A stretch of DNA of 64,000 nt from Vibrio nereis NBRC 15637 (GTDB taxonomy: Bacteria; Pseudomonadota; Gammaproteobacteria; Enterobacterales; Vibrionaceae), in the NCBI RefSeq assembly GCF_001591105.1, contig NZ_BCUD01000007.1, positions 62,001-126,000 on the forward strand. The letters are read 5' to 3'. This document shows, piece after piece, positions 1-8,489 of this stretch (its first letter is position 1; each line of letters begins with the position of its first letter). Below the pieces are notes generated by a model. The model did not search any database. It saw only the letters and a program-made list of their open reading frames with translations, and was not told the DNA's origin. Position numbers and translations under genes: made by a program.

Positions 1-1929
1 GATAAAATCGTCGATAACTGTATTGCGGACTTCTGCCCCCAACAGATCTAAGCGAACGGTAGCGATGTGTGGGCCCGACTCATTGGCGTCTGCGTTCGCA
101 TTGAATTGGCTGGTAATGTGTTCCACTAACGGTGTGCCATTCTCATTCTTTGCACTCCATTCCTGATTCAGTTTCTGCGCGGAAGCCACAATGTGCTCAA
201 CAACGGCTTCGGTATGTGACAGAGAAGAGCCAGGCGGGAGAATAATACGCGCTTCCGCGATATCACCATCAAGATCGGGAAAGGGCTGAAATTTGAGTAA
301 CCCACCCGCAATGGTAGCGATGGAAATCAACAAAATAGTAATGACCGCTCCCAGAAAAGCGTAGCGGTACTCGACCACGTTTTCTACCGCCGTAACGAGT
401 CGTGTATTACGAAAGTTCTCGAACCCGTCCATCAGTCGTTTTTTGAATTTTACTGCCGGTTTCTCCTGCTTTTCTTTATGCAAAGAATGCGAAAGGTGAT
501 TGGGGAGAATCAGAAAAGCTTCAATGAGGCTTAGAGTTAAAACTAGGATCAGCACTTGTGGCACCGCTTTAAGCACCGCGCCCATTTCCCCTTCCAGAAA
601 CAGCAAGCTACCGAAAATACACACCGTGGTTAAGAAAGAGGATAAAACCCCAGGCAGTACTTTTTTGACCCCCTTAATCACCGCATTTTCGATATCTTCT
701 CCACGGTCTATGTGCGAGGCGATGGATTCTGCAATCACTATCGCGTCATCCATCATGATACCAATCGCCATTAACAGGCCAACGAGCGACATGATATTAA
801 TAGAGAGCCCCAGTTGGGCCATTAGGAAGAGGCCACCTAAAAATGCGACGGGCAGGCCAGCGGCAACCCAGAACGAATACCTCAAACTGAAGAATAGCCA
901 CATTGTTGCGAATACCAGCGCAATACCTTGCCAACCGTTGCGTACCATCATGGTCAGCCTGTCCCACAGCACTGATGAGAGATCATTGGTTAGCTGGAGG
1001 GTTACGCCATCTGGTGCTATCGCTTGCTGATCTTCAACGAATTGGGCCACGCGGTCTTTGATTCGTAGAGCATCATCTTCTTTGTTTTTACTGATTTTGA
1101 GCAGAGCCGAAGGATGTCCATCAAACAGAACTTTTTGTTCGTCTAGCTCAAAACGGTCAGTAATGGTTGCGATATCTTTTAGCCGAATGATTGAGCCATT
1201 CGCACCAGAGCCTATCACGAGAGTTTCTAATTCCTCAGGCGTGATTCGGCGTTCATCAAAGCGTATCAGGAAGTTTTTGTCGGGTGTTTCTACGTTACCA
1301 CTTGGAAGCTTAACGTTCTGGCGTCCAATTTGGTCTGCAATATCGCCCACGCTCAGACCGAGCTGACGAATCGATTGGCTATCGAGTTCAATACGATATT
1401 GGTGGTCAGAAAACCCTGCGACGCTGACCAGTGAGACATCATAATCAAGCTTTAACGTTCGCTTAAGCTGTTCGGTGTAGGCTTTGAGTTCGGGCCAAGT
1501 CGTATCTGCGGTGATCGCGACATCGACCACGGGTTCATTCCAGTCTAGTTCTTGAACAACGGGAGATTCAATCTGGTTAGGAAAGTCATTGATAGAATTG
1601 ATCTGTGTCTGAACATCGACCAACATGCGGCCTATATCGGCTTTTTCATTGAGTTTTAAGATCAAGCGCGCAGAGCCTTCAATGGCTTCACACCGAGTCT
1701 CTTCAATGTTGGCCAAGCCATCGACCGCATCTTCCATACGTACACAAATGCTTTCTTCGACTTCCTGCGGGGAGGCGCCGGGGTAGACTACCCCAGCCAT
1801 AATGTACGGTGGATCAAACTCAGGGAAGGTTTCCCGTTTTATGTTTGGTAGAGTCGTGATACCCAAAAGCAGCAAAGTGAGCATTAACAGGTTGGCGGCT
1901 GTCGGGTGCCTTGAGAAGAAGCGAATCAT
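1..1929 (-). CDS. RND efflux pump inner-membrane subunit (partial, C-terminus off window)
   Basis: Proton-driven resistance-nodulation-division transporter that would pair with the adaptor encoded just upstream. The frame is open from the ATG at 1929 to the window edge, about 643 residues of an expected ~1030. The N-terminus (MIRFFSRHPTAANLLML) is a typical first membrane helix. A periplasmic porter region follows (for example YPGASPQEVEE near residue 50), then a block of membrane helices with the conserved DDAIVIAE segment around residue 400. The start codon overlaps the adaptor stop in an ATGA junction, so the two are translationally coupled. The divergent porter sequence suggests the efflux class with a single adaptor gene rather than classic AcrB. 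Substrate unknown. Confidence 0.93.
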   Translation of the reverse strand, partial: MIRFFSRHPTAANLLMLTLLLLGITTLPNIKRETFPEFDPPYIMAGVVYPGASPQEVEESICVRMEDAVDGLANIEETRCEAIEGSARLILKLNEKADIGRMLVDVQTQINSINDFPNQIESPVVQELDWNEPVVDVAITADTTWPELKAYTEQLKRTLKLDYDVSLVSVAGFSDHQYRIELDSQSIRQLGLSVGDIADQIGRQNVKLPSGNVETPDKNFLIRFDERRITPEELETLVIGSGANGSIIRLKDIATITDRFELDEQKVLFDGHPSALLKISKNKEDDALRIKDRVAQFVEDQQAIAPDGVTLQLTNDLSSVLWDRLTMMVRNGWQGIALVFATMWLFFSLRYSFWVAAGLPVAFLGGLFLMAQLGLSINIMSLVGLLMAIGIMMDDAIVIAESIASHIDRGEDIENAVIKGVKKVLPGVLSSFLTTVCIFGSLLFLEGEMGAVLKAVPQVLILVLTLSLIEAFLILPNHLSHSLHKEKQEKPAVKFKKRLMDGFENFRNTRLVTAVENVVEYRYAFLGAVITILLISIATIAGGLLKFQPFPDLDGDIAEARIILPPGSSLSHTEAVVEHIVASAQKLNQEWSAKNENGTPLVEHITSQFNANADANESGPHIATVRLDLLGAEVRNTVIDDFI

Positions 1930-3236
1930 GATTCAGACTCCTCTGAGTGGACTTCTTTAAGCATTATTCCTTCGATAGCAGGAAGTAGATCATTCAAGAT
2001 GAGCTTTTCTCCTTGCATCAAATCGCCATCAACCACCACTTGATTGTCACGTCGGTAAAGAACTTCAACAGGTTTGATTATTAGCTTGTTATTCTCATCT
2101 TTTATATAGATTTTATCGCCATGCAGCGCGCGCTCTGGAATGACCCAACTCGGATTCGCTTGCCCTTCAATGTTTGCCTGCACAAACATACCATTGACGA
2201 GCGGAGGGACAGTGGTTGGCTCCAAATCACGGTAGTCTTGGGTGATTTCTAGGATCACTCCTGCCGTCGCCTGATTCGGGTCAACAGTCTCACTGATCCT
2301 TGCCACTCGTGCAGGCCATGTTGCATGCAGATTGCCGCTATTAAGTTCAATATGGGCTTTGATGAATGTCATATCAGGTTGAGGGATGCCCGATTCGTCG
2401 CGATTGAATTTGCCAATGCTAGAAGCGAGTGTACGCATGTCGTGAATAGAAAGCTGAGCCTCGACCTCCATGACACTGATTCCATGACCAACCAACATAG
2501 TTTGTTGCATGTTAACGACTTGGTCTTGTTCTATATCGACTTGGGCAATACGAAGATCACTTGGTAGAGTGATCACTGTTTTATCCAGAAGGCGTTGTGC
2601 TTCTTCAACCTTTGCAGTGCTGACTTTTACTAAGGCTTCAGCGACTTTCATTTCGTCGGGCATCAGTCCGATTTGGTTCTCGATATCCAACACGATTTTA
2701 CGTTGAGAGAGTGTGGATTGCTGCTGCTGATCGACTTCCGATTGTGAGGCTAAATTTCTTTGGCGAAGGTTACGTTTTCGTTCCAGTTCTTTATTGGCAA
2801 TAACCAATCGGTTCTTCTCAATTTTCAGAGTTTGTTTTAGGTTGTCTTCTTCTTGTTTGAGCTTAGCGAGAGAGGTCTGTGCGGAATTCAAGTCGGCCTG
2901 TGCCTGAACCAGTTTCAATTCATAATCCAGTGGGTCAATTCTAAGGATCTCTGTCCCTTTTTTGAGGATCTGGCCTTTTTCAAGGCGAGGATGACGATAA
3001 ACGATTTTCCCTGAGACTTCAGAAATTGCTTTCCACTCCACTTTTGGCGCGACTTTACCAAAACCCACGGCAACAGGTGCGATGGCTTTCAATTCTAGTG
3101 GGATGGTTTCGACTAACCTTGCGCGATCACCAGCAGGTTTGACTGGCAGATCGGGCTTCATTTTTATCGCCATCACGAGCACAACAATACCCACGGCAAG
3201 GGCGGGAAAGAAGAGAAGTTTTTTATTTATTTTCAT
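1926..3236 (-). CDS. RND efflux periplasmic adaptor subunit (HlyD/MFP family)
   Basis: Membrane-fusion protein of 436 residues that links the inner-membrane pump to an outer-membrane channel. It has an N-terminal membrane anchor (about residues 7-25, hydrophobic, no lipobox Cys). Then come a barrel-sandwich segment, a long coiled-coil hairpin (about 100-210, rich in Gln/Glu/Lys/Leu with EVDQQQQS), and beta-barrel and membrane-proximal domains. The family is clear. It overlaps the TetR gene by 14 bp upstream and the pump gene by 4 bp downstream, giving a three-gene operon. No outer-membrane channel gene lies in the visible part. Confidence 0.92.
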   Translation of the reverse strand: MKINKKLLFFPALAVGIVVLVMAIKMKPDLPVKPAGDRARLVETIPLELKAIAPVAVGFGKVAPKVEWKAISEVSGKIVYRHPRLEKGQILKKGTEILRIDPLDYELKLVQAQADLNSAQTSLAKLKQEEDNLKQTLKIEKNRLVIANKELERKRNLRQRNLASQSEVDQQQQSTLSQRKIVLDIENQIGLMPDEMKVAEALVKVSTAKVEEAQRLLDKTVITLPSDLRIAQVDIEQDQVVNMQQTMLVGHGISVMEVEAQLSIHDMRTLASSIGKFNRDESGIPQPDMTFIKAHIELNSGNLHATWPARVARISETVDPNQATAGVILEITQDYRDLEPTTVPPLVNGMFVQANIEGQANPSWVIPERALHGDKIYIKDENNKLIIKPVEVLYRRDNQVVVDGDLMQGEKLILNDLLPAIEGIMLKEVHSEESES

Positions 3237-3882
3237 AGGGTTCGCCTTGGGTGTCTAAAAATCCGTGTTTCATCAGTTTTATGTTGTGCTCAAGCAGTCG
3301 GTTTAAAAATTCTTCACTGAGCTCGATTCCGTGTATGGCGAGCATTGCGGGTGGGGCAATAAAGGGGAAGACCATCAGGCTTAGATAGGAAACGCGGCAA
3401 AGCTTAGGATCCGCACCTTGGCGCAGAATACCGCTTTCGACCAGCTTATCGAACATCACACCTTGCATCGGTTTACTGATGTCGTTGAACACTTTCTCTA
3501 ACAGTTTGCGCTGTGTCTCTGATTCCGGCATATGCATTACTTGGGCGACCAAACGCGGGAACTGAGGCATTTTGATCATTTCTTGGTAGTAAGTACGCAT
3601 GATATCGAGAAAGTTTTTCTCGGAGCTGTCGGTGACTAAGGTTTGCAGTTGCTTCTGCATGGGGGCGAGGGTTTCTCGCAACATCGTTTCGAATAGCCCT
3701 TCTTTGTTGCCAAAGTAGTAGCGAATCATGGCCACGTTCACTCCCGCTTTATTAGCAATGAGCCGAGTCGACACTTTGTCGTATGCCATGGCGGTGAATA
3801 GATCCCTAGCATGACTTATGAGCTTTTCCCGAGCGTCGATCTTATCGCTAGGACGACCAACTTTTCGCTGTTTTGTATTCAT
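3223..3882 (-). CDS. TetR/AcrR-family transcriptional repressor of the efflux operon
   Basis: A 219-residue regulator with an N-terminal TetR helix-turn-helix (residues about 17-65; AGVNVAMIRYYFGNKEGLFE is the recognition helix and following segment). A helical ligand-binding domain of unassigned specificity follows. It is first in the operon and overlaps the adaptor gene, so it probably represses its own operon and is relieved by a pump substrate. Paired repeats upstream at 3901-3982 are good operator candidates. The start is the ATG at 3882, preceded closely by AAGG. The inducer cannot be read from the sequence. Confidence 0.92.
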   Translation of the reverse strand: MNTKQRKVGRPSDKIDAREKLISHARDLFTAMAYDKVSTRLIANKAGVNVAMIRYYFGNKEGLFETMLRETLAPMQKQLQTLVTDSSEKNFLDIMRTYYQEMIKMPQFPRLVAQVMHMPESETQRKLLEKVFNDISKPMQGVMFDKLVESGILRQGADPKLCRVSYLSLMVFPFIAPPAMLAIHGIELSEEFLNRLLEHNIKLMKHGFLDTQGEPYENK

Positions 3883-3900
3883 CCTTGTGCACTCAATTAT

Positions 3901-3982
3901 TAAACAACTGATTAATTATAGAGTGATGAATTTGTAAGCGATATGAGATTAATTCAACACTATTTAAACAAGTGATTAATTT
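3901..3982. promoter_or_regulatory. Tandem operator-like repeats upstream of the TetR-efflux operon
   Basis: Two 18-bp direct copies lie at 3901-3918 and 3965-3982. They read TAAACAACTGATTAATTA and TAAACAAGTGATTAATTT, two differences, 64 bp apart. Each is an imperfect palindrome (TTAA...TTAA), the usual shape of a TetR-family operator. They sit 19 and 83 bp upstream of the TetR start, where RNA polymerase would bind. Confidence 0.6.
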
Positions 3983-4029
3983 GGCAAGAAATGTGAACTG
4001 AGTATGTACGCGGAGTTTGAGTCAGCCAA

Positions 4030-4066
4030 AAAGAAAAATGCCCGCACAGTGGGCAACCATGCGGGC
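4030..4066 (-). terminator. Intrinsic terminator, minus strand
   Basis: A 7-bp stem GCCCGCA/TGCGGGC (4040-4046 with 4060-4066) is followed on the minus strand by ATTTTTCTTTTT. It lies about 260 bp beyond the HAD phosphatase gene. It therefore terminates either a long 3' tail of that operon or a separate short RNA. Confidence 0.75.
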
Positions 4067-4322
4067 TAAAGGGCAATAATTACATTATTGTTTGTTTGGA
4101 GATTGTTGGTCCAATGTCCGTATCCAAACTGTTATAAAGCTATTGCGGTCTTTAAAATCACTTTATAGCAGTGTAACCAATGAGGTTTAAACTAACACTT
4201 TCGTCACGAATATTTAAACCTCAAAAATGAAAAGATAAATTCCATTAATGGAATCATCGAGCTGCAGGATGTTGATAGTGTGTTAAATGGTTAAAATTAC
4301 AGTGGTTGAGGGAATCGAGCAA
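4067..4322 (-). other. Hairpin-rich intergenic stretch, possible small RNA gene or long 3' UTR
   Basis: No ORF of note. Three inverted repeats precede the terminator on the minus strand. GTTTGGA/TCCAAAC lies at about 4093-4128. An 11-bp perfect repeat TGAGGTTTAAA/TTTAAACCTCA pairs 4181-4191 with 4213-4223 and encloses a smaller TTCGT/ACGAA hairpin. A 16-bp perfect palindrome ATTCCATTAATGGAAT is at 4239-4254. The density of pairing followed by a terminator is typical of an sRNA or a processed 3' UTR. No convincing promoter was seen. Confidence 0.35.
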
Positions 4323-4982
4323 TTAATCCCATTCGAGAATGGTCCAGTTTTTTTGTTCTCCATAAGGCTTTAATAGCGGGCACGGGTTCACGAGATAGGC
4401 GAAATCGGCTTCTTGGCACAAAGGAAGATCGTTAATTGAATCAGTGAAAAAGTGGATCTGAGAATAGTCATCAGGTTGTTGTTGTAACCATTCTTTAAGC
4501 CTTGTGACTTTTCCTTCGCGATAACTTGGCACGCCAGATATCTCAGCGCTGTAGCAGCCAGACTGTTCAACCAAATCAATACCAAGAGAATGATTTATCG
4601 AGAGCCTTTCTCCGACGGCTTTGACTAAGAAAGCCACAGAGGCAGAAATGATCACCATTTCCACACCATCTTTGTTCAATTCGGCGATCAGTGTTTTGGA
4701 TTGTTTAAATTGCTTGGGAAGGATGTACTTTTCAACGCATTCCTTAGCCAGTGCATCCACCTGGCTGGTGGTTAGCTCAACCAGCGGTGTCATGGAGAAC
4801 TGGATGTAGTCTTCCATGTCCATTTCACCTTTGGCATACAACGCCATGAGTCTTTGGTCTTCTTCAAGGAAACTTGGATCGGTAACGATACCTTTTTCGA
4901 CTAGGAACTCATTCCAGATCATCGCACAATCTGCGTTGATCAACGTTTCGTCCATATCGAATACATACAAGGGTTTAGACAT
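4323..4982 (-). CDS. HAD-superfamily (subfamily IB) phosphatase
   Basis: A 219-residue cytoplasmic phosphatase of the SerB-like HAD-IB type. Motif I is FDMDETL (residues 8-14, with the nucleophilic and acid/base Asp). Motif II is the ISAS segment near residue 112. Motif IV is FTDSINDLP near residue 180. It is the last gene of the ABC importer operon, starting 1 bp after the ATPase stop, so it probably dephosphorylates something derived from the imported compound. It lacks the features of phosphonoacetaldehyde hydrolase (PhnX). The true substrate is unknown. Confidence 0.85.
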   Translation of the reverse strand: MSKPLYVFDMDETLINADCAMIWNEFLVEKGIVTDPSFLEEDQRLMALYAKGEMDMEDYIQFSMTPLVELTTSQVDALAKECVEKYILPKQFKQSKTLIAELNKDGVEMVIISASVAFLVKAVGERLSINHSLGIDLVEQSGCYSAEISGVPSYREGKVTRLKEWLQQQPDDYSQIHFFTDSINDLPLCQEADFAYLVNPCPLLKPYGEQKNWTILEWD

Positions 4983-4983
4983 A

Positions 4984-6003
4984 TCAGACTCTCACTGGCT
5001 GGATTTCGTTTAGGTTAAACAATAACTCTAGCTGGCTACCATTGGCCAGTAGTCGCTCTGAAGAACGGTTGAGTAAATCGACCGTCAGTTCACAATTTTT
5101 CACATCGACCTGATAGCGAATTACGTTTCCGAGTAATTGATGGTTCTTAATAATCGCAGGTTGTGGTGCTGAAATATGGCTGCCGTACTGGCGGCCTTGT
5201 TCTTTGACGTAGATGGATTCGGGGCGAATCGCGACTTTCGAATCTGTGTCTAAGTTGAACAGAGTTTTGGCCTCGCGGGCTTCAACCAGGTTGTAGTGAC
5301 CCATAAAACCAGCAACAAATTCGTTAGCGGGTTGAGTGTAAATTTCTTCTGGCGTTCCCGCCTGAACGATTTCTCCCTGATTCATTAGGAAGATTCGGTC
5401 AGACATGATCATGGCTTCTTCTTGATCGTGCGTGACAAAAATGGTGGTCAGGTTCATCTCCTTCTGAATATCACGGATTTGCTGACGTAGATGCTTGCGG
5501 ATTTTGGCATCCAAAGCGGAAAGTGGTTCATCCAGCAGTAAAATACGTGGTTTCACAACCAAAGCGCGGGCTAAGGCAACGCGCTGACGCTGTCCGCCAG
5601 ACAATTGGTGTGGATAGTGCTTCTCCTTCCCTTGCAGATCCACCAGTTCAATAACTTTGGCGACTTCATGCTGAATGGTATCGGCAGGTAACTTTTTCAT
5701 TTTCAGGCCAAACCCAATGTTTGCTTCTACCGTCATGTTCGGGAAAAGGGCATAAGACTGAAATACCATACCAATACCGCGCTCTTGGGGGATTTGATGG
5801 GTGATTTCTTCTCCATCTACCCAAATTTCGCCCTTATCGACCGGGTTGAGCCCTGCCAGGCTGCGTAGCAAAGTGGATTTTCCGCATCCACTTGGCCCAA
5901 GTAGGGTAATGAATTCCCCTCTTTCAATCTCAAATTGAATGTCTTCAAAGACGGTGTTGTTACCGAATGATTTGGTCAGTTGTTTTGCGGTTACGTAACT
6001 CAT
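4984..6003 (-). CDS. phnT: ABC importer ATPase, 2-aminoethylphosphonate type (PhnT-like)
   Basis: A 339-residue nucleotide-binding subunit. Walker A is GPSGCGKST (about 36-44), the signature is LSGGQRQRVALARAL, Walker B is ILLLDEPLSALD, and the switch His is in FVTHDQEEA. A C-terminal TOBE-like regulatory domain follows from about residue 240. It belongs to the spermidine/iron/phosphonate (CUT1-like) class. The ATG overlaps the stop of the second permease by 1 bp (TAATG). The phosphonate assignment rests on the gene set, not on a substrate-specific residue. Confidence 0.85.
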   Translation of the reverse strand: MSYVTAKQLTKSFGNNTVFEDIQFEIERGEFITLLGPSGCGKSTLLRSLAGLNPVDKGEIWVDGEEITHQIPQERGIGMVFQSYALFPNMTVEANIGFGLKMKKLPADTIQHEVAKVIELVDLQGKEKHYPHQLSGGQRQRVALARALVVKPRILLLDEPLSALDAKIRKHLRQQIRDIQKEMNLTTIFVTHDQEEAMIMSDRIFLMNQGEIVQAGTPEEIYTQPANEFVAGFMGHYNLVEAREAKTLFNLDTDSKVAIRPESIYVKEQGRQYGSHISAPQPAIIKNHQLLGNVIRYQVDVKNCELTVDLLNRSSERLLANGSQLELLFNLNEIQPVRV

Positions 6004-6788
6004 TATTGAACTCCTCGGCTAAAACGGCTTGCCAGCCAAGTCAGTAAGAAAATAAACAGAAAGTAGGTCATGACCAGTGCTGAGGTAAAATGACCACTGG
6101 TTTGACGCATGTTGTACAGGTAGATTTGCAGGGTTTCGTAGCGTGTCCCGACGAGGATGTTGGCAAACACGAACTCTCCCAACAGGAACGAAAATGACAA
6201 AAATAGCGATGCCATTAACCCTTTTTTCAAGTTAGGTAACACGACGAGCAAAAATGCTTGGAAGGTATTGGCTCCGAGCAAGTGCGCGGCGTCCATCAGG
6301 TCATGCAGATTAATGGCTTCAAAACTATTGGCGATAGCGCGATACATAAATGGCAACGCGATGGTGAAGTAGGTACCAATTAAGATCCACGGTGTGCCGA
6401 TAAGCGAAATCTCGCTGTCCGCATAAAGCTGAAGCAGCCCCACCGATGAAACGACAGGAGGTACGGCAAATGGCAGCAAGATCAGCAGGTTCATCAGTTT
6501 GTCTAACTTGGGAAAGTAATAAAACACGACGAAAATTGCGGGTAAAACCAGAATGACACTTAACGCTAGTGCTGCAATGCAGATAAACAGAGAACGTCCA
6601 AAAGCATCCATGAATCGTGGATCGGTGAGTAGTTTGGCATACCAGTCAAAGGTAAAACCATCTGGCAATATGGTTGCGCCCCAGCGTGACGATAAAGAAT
6701 AGATAAAGGTGGCGATAATTGGGATCAGCATAATGCCAACGACGGTGTATACCACGCCTTTATGAAATCGGGTATTAGTGTTTTGCAT
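6003..6788 (-). CDS. phnV: ABC importer permease, second subunit (PhnV-like)
   Basis: A membrane permease of about 261 residues with six predicted helices. It carries the inner-membrane component loop that docks on the ATPase (AAHLLGANTFQAFLLVVLPNLKKG, EAA-like). I chose the ATG at 6788 (MQNTNTRFHKG), which has GGGAAG upstream. An upstream in-frame start at 6818 would deepen the overlap with the preceding permease to 44 bp. The chosen start overlaps it by 14 bp. Confidence 0.85.
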   Translation of the reverse strand: MQNTNTRFHKGVVYTVVGIMLIPIIATFIYSLSSRWGATILPDGFTFDWYAKLLTDPRFMDAFGRSLFICIAALALSVILVLPAIFVVFYYFPKLDKLMNLLILLPFAVPPVVSSVGLLQLYADSEISLIGTPWILIGTYFTIALPFMYRAIANSFEAINLHDLMDAAHLLGANTFQAFLLVVLPNLKKGLMASLFLSFSFLLGEFVFANILVGTRYETLQIYLYNMRQTSGHFTSALVMTYFLFIFLLTWLASRFSRGVQ

Positions 6789-7677
6789 TGGTTTTCTTCC
6801 CTGCGTAGCTTTTAGCAATAAGCCATTGGTTAATCATGGTGATGAAAGCAAGCAGGATCATCAACAGCACCGAAATGGCGGCGGCTAAATTGGGCTCTAA
6901 AAACAAATCTCCAGAAACTAAACTCGCGATTCGAATCGTAATGACGTTGTAGTTGCCAGATGTAAGTGCATAGACACTTGCGTAAGCACCAATGGCGTTG
7001 GCTATTAAGATAATAAAGGTACCAAGCAGAGCAGGAGAAAGCACAGGTAGTGCTATCTTTGCCCAATATTGAGATGCTTTTGCGCCCAACAAGGCAGCGG
7101 CGGATTGCCAATCATCACTTAATGCATCGAATGCTGGGTAGAGCAGTAATACTGCGAGTGGGATCTGGAAGTAGACATAGATCGCCAGTAATCCCCATTT
7201 CCCGTAAAGGTCAAAATCACCCAGCAGCCCGTATTGTTTGAGTAGCAGTGTGATCGCGCCATTGGTACCCAAAATAATGATGAAAGCGAATGAAAGCGGG
7301 ACACCAGCAAAGTTGCTGCTCATATTGGTAAATGCAATCACGCCGTCGCGGATTTTTGAGTCGACACGACGCAGCGAAGAGACCAGCAGAGTCGCAATCG
7401 CCAAGCCGATCAAGCTCGACCAGACAGCAAGCCATAAGCTGTTGCCAAAGGCTTGCATCATAAAACTAGAATCTAGGATCTCTAGGTAGTTTTCAAACGA
7501 GAACTCTTCTTCATAGATAAAGCTATTAACGAACACCCAAATCATCGGGGCTAACTGAAAAAGATAGAAAAACAACGCGAAAGGCGTGAGCCAAACTAAA
7601 GGTTTAAAACGTCTCAGCAAGCTAATACGAGTCGTTTGGGCTACGGCACGCGTTTGTGTTATCGCAGAACTGCTCAT
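6775..7677 (-). CDS. phnU: ABC importer permease, first subunit (PhnU-like)
   Basis: A permease of about 300 residues with multiple membrane helices and an EAA-type loop (AAALLGAKASQYWAKIALPVL). The start at 7677 (MSSSAITQ) overlaps the upstream phosphatase stop as ATGA. The longer reading from 7746 would run 70 bp into that gene and is unlikely. It forms the heteromeric channel with the next gene. The N-terminal tail before the first helix (about residues 1-25) is cytoplasmic. Confidence 0.85.
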   Translation of the reverse strand: MSSSAITQTRAVAQTTRISLLRRFKPLVWLTPFALFFYLFQLAPMIWVFVNSFIYEEEFSFENYLEILDSSFMMQAFGNSLWLAVWSSLIGLAIATLLVSSLRRVDSKIRDGVIAFTNMSSNFAGVPLSFAFIIILGTNGAITLLLKQYGLLGDFDLYGKWGLLAIYVYFQIPLAVLLLYPAFDALSDDWQSAAALLGAKASQYWAKIALPVLSPALLGTFIILIANAIGAYASVYALTSGNYNVITIRIASLVSGDLFLEPNLAAAISVLLMILLAFITMINQWLIAKSYAGKKTNAKH

Positions 7678-8480
7678 AGTGCTAACAATTCCTGAGTGTA
7701 GGGTTTGTTGTGATCGATCCCAAGCAACTGACAGACGATACCGCAAATATCTGTCTGGTTAACTTGGCACTCTTGGTGGGTGAACTTATCGCCTATGACG
7801 AAGAAAGGGACTTCCCGTTCTTCAGGCAGAATCCCACCGTGAGATAAGTCGTTATTCATACCGTGGTCACTGGTGACGATGATCTGGTAACCGTCTTCCA
7901 GCCACTGGTCGATGTAATTTGACAAATGGATATCAGCGCCGCGTGCGCTATTTCGGTATTGGCGAGAATCAAGACCATGCTTATGCCCAATATCATCGAT
8001 ATTCATCGGATGGATGAGCAAAAAATCGGGCTGATACGTGCGGCGCAGGTGTTCTGCATCCAAGAACAGGGCTTCATCAGGGTAGTGATCCCAGTGGTAG
8101 AAACAGCCATATTGGATATTCAGTGACTCATCTTTTGTTACGCGGTCACGTATTGCGTTGTATGGCGCTATATTGTATAGCTCGCTTACCCAATGATATG
8201 CAGCTGCCGCCGTCACTTTACCTTGCGACTTCGCCAAACTGAAAATCGAGTCTTGATTCGACAAACGCACAATATTGTTGTTAACAATGCCGCTGTCGAT
8301 CGGGCGAACTCCAGTCAAGATGCATTCATACAGGGGTCTGGACATGGATGGCAGTTCACATTGAACTGGGTAAAGTGTGGCGCGCTGTTGTTCTAAAAGA
8401 CCGTTAAGGTAGCCCATACAGTTACGAGCTACCTGATAATTCAGTCCGTCTAGAACAACAAGGATAACCTTATTGCTCAT
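7674..8480 (-). CDS. Alkaline-phosphatase-superfamily hydrolase (type I phosphodiesterase/pyrophosphatase fold), cytoplasmic
   Basis: A 268-residue protein of the nucleotide pyrophosphatase/phosphodiesterase branch. The metal site is recognisable: VLDG near residue 10, a Ser in LPSMSRP as likely nucleophile, NIDDIGH near 160, TSDHGMNND near 205, and a later His (SHGG). There is no signal peptide, so unlike PhoA it works inside the cell. It sits between the binding protein and the permeases in the importer operon. Phosphonoacetate hydrolase (PhnA) belongs to this superfamily, but this protein is much shorter than PhnA. Substrate unassigned. Confidence 0.8.
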   Translation of the reverse strand: MSNKVILVVLDGLNYQVARNCMGYLNGLLEQQRATLYPVQCELPSMSRPLYECILTGVRPIDSGIVNNNIVRLSNQDSIFSLAKSQGKVTAAAAYHWVSELYNIAPYNAIRDRVTKDESLNIQYGCFYHWDHYPDEALFLDAEHLRRTYQPDFLLIHPMNIDDIGHKHGLDSRQYRNSARGADIHLSNYIDQWLEDGYQIIVTSDHGMNNDLSHGGILPEEREVPFFVIGDKFTHQECQVNQTDICGIVCQLLGIDHNKPYTQELLAL

Positions 8481-8489
8481 GATGACCTC

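Noticed and set aside
500..1366. Plus-strand ORFs opposite the RND pump gene
   Set aside because: They are Ser/Thr/Arg-rich antisense frames of a strong coding region with no ribosome sites or family resemblance.
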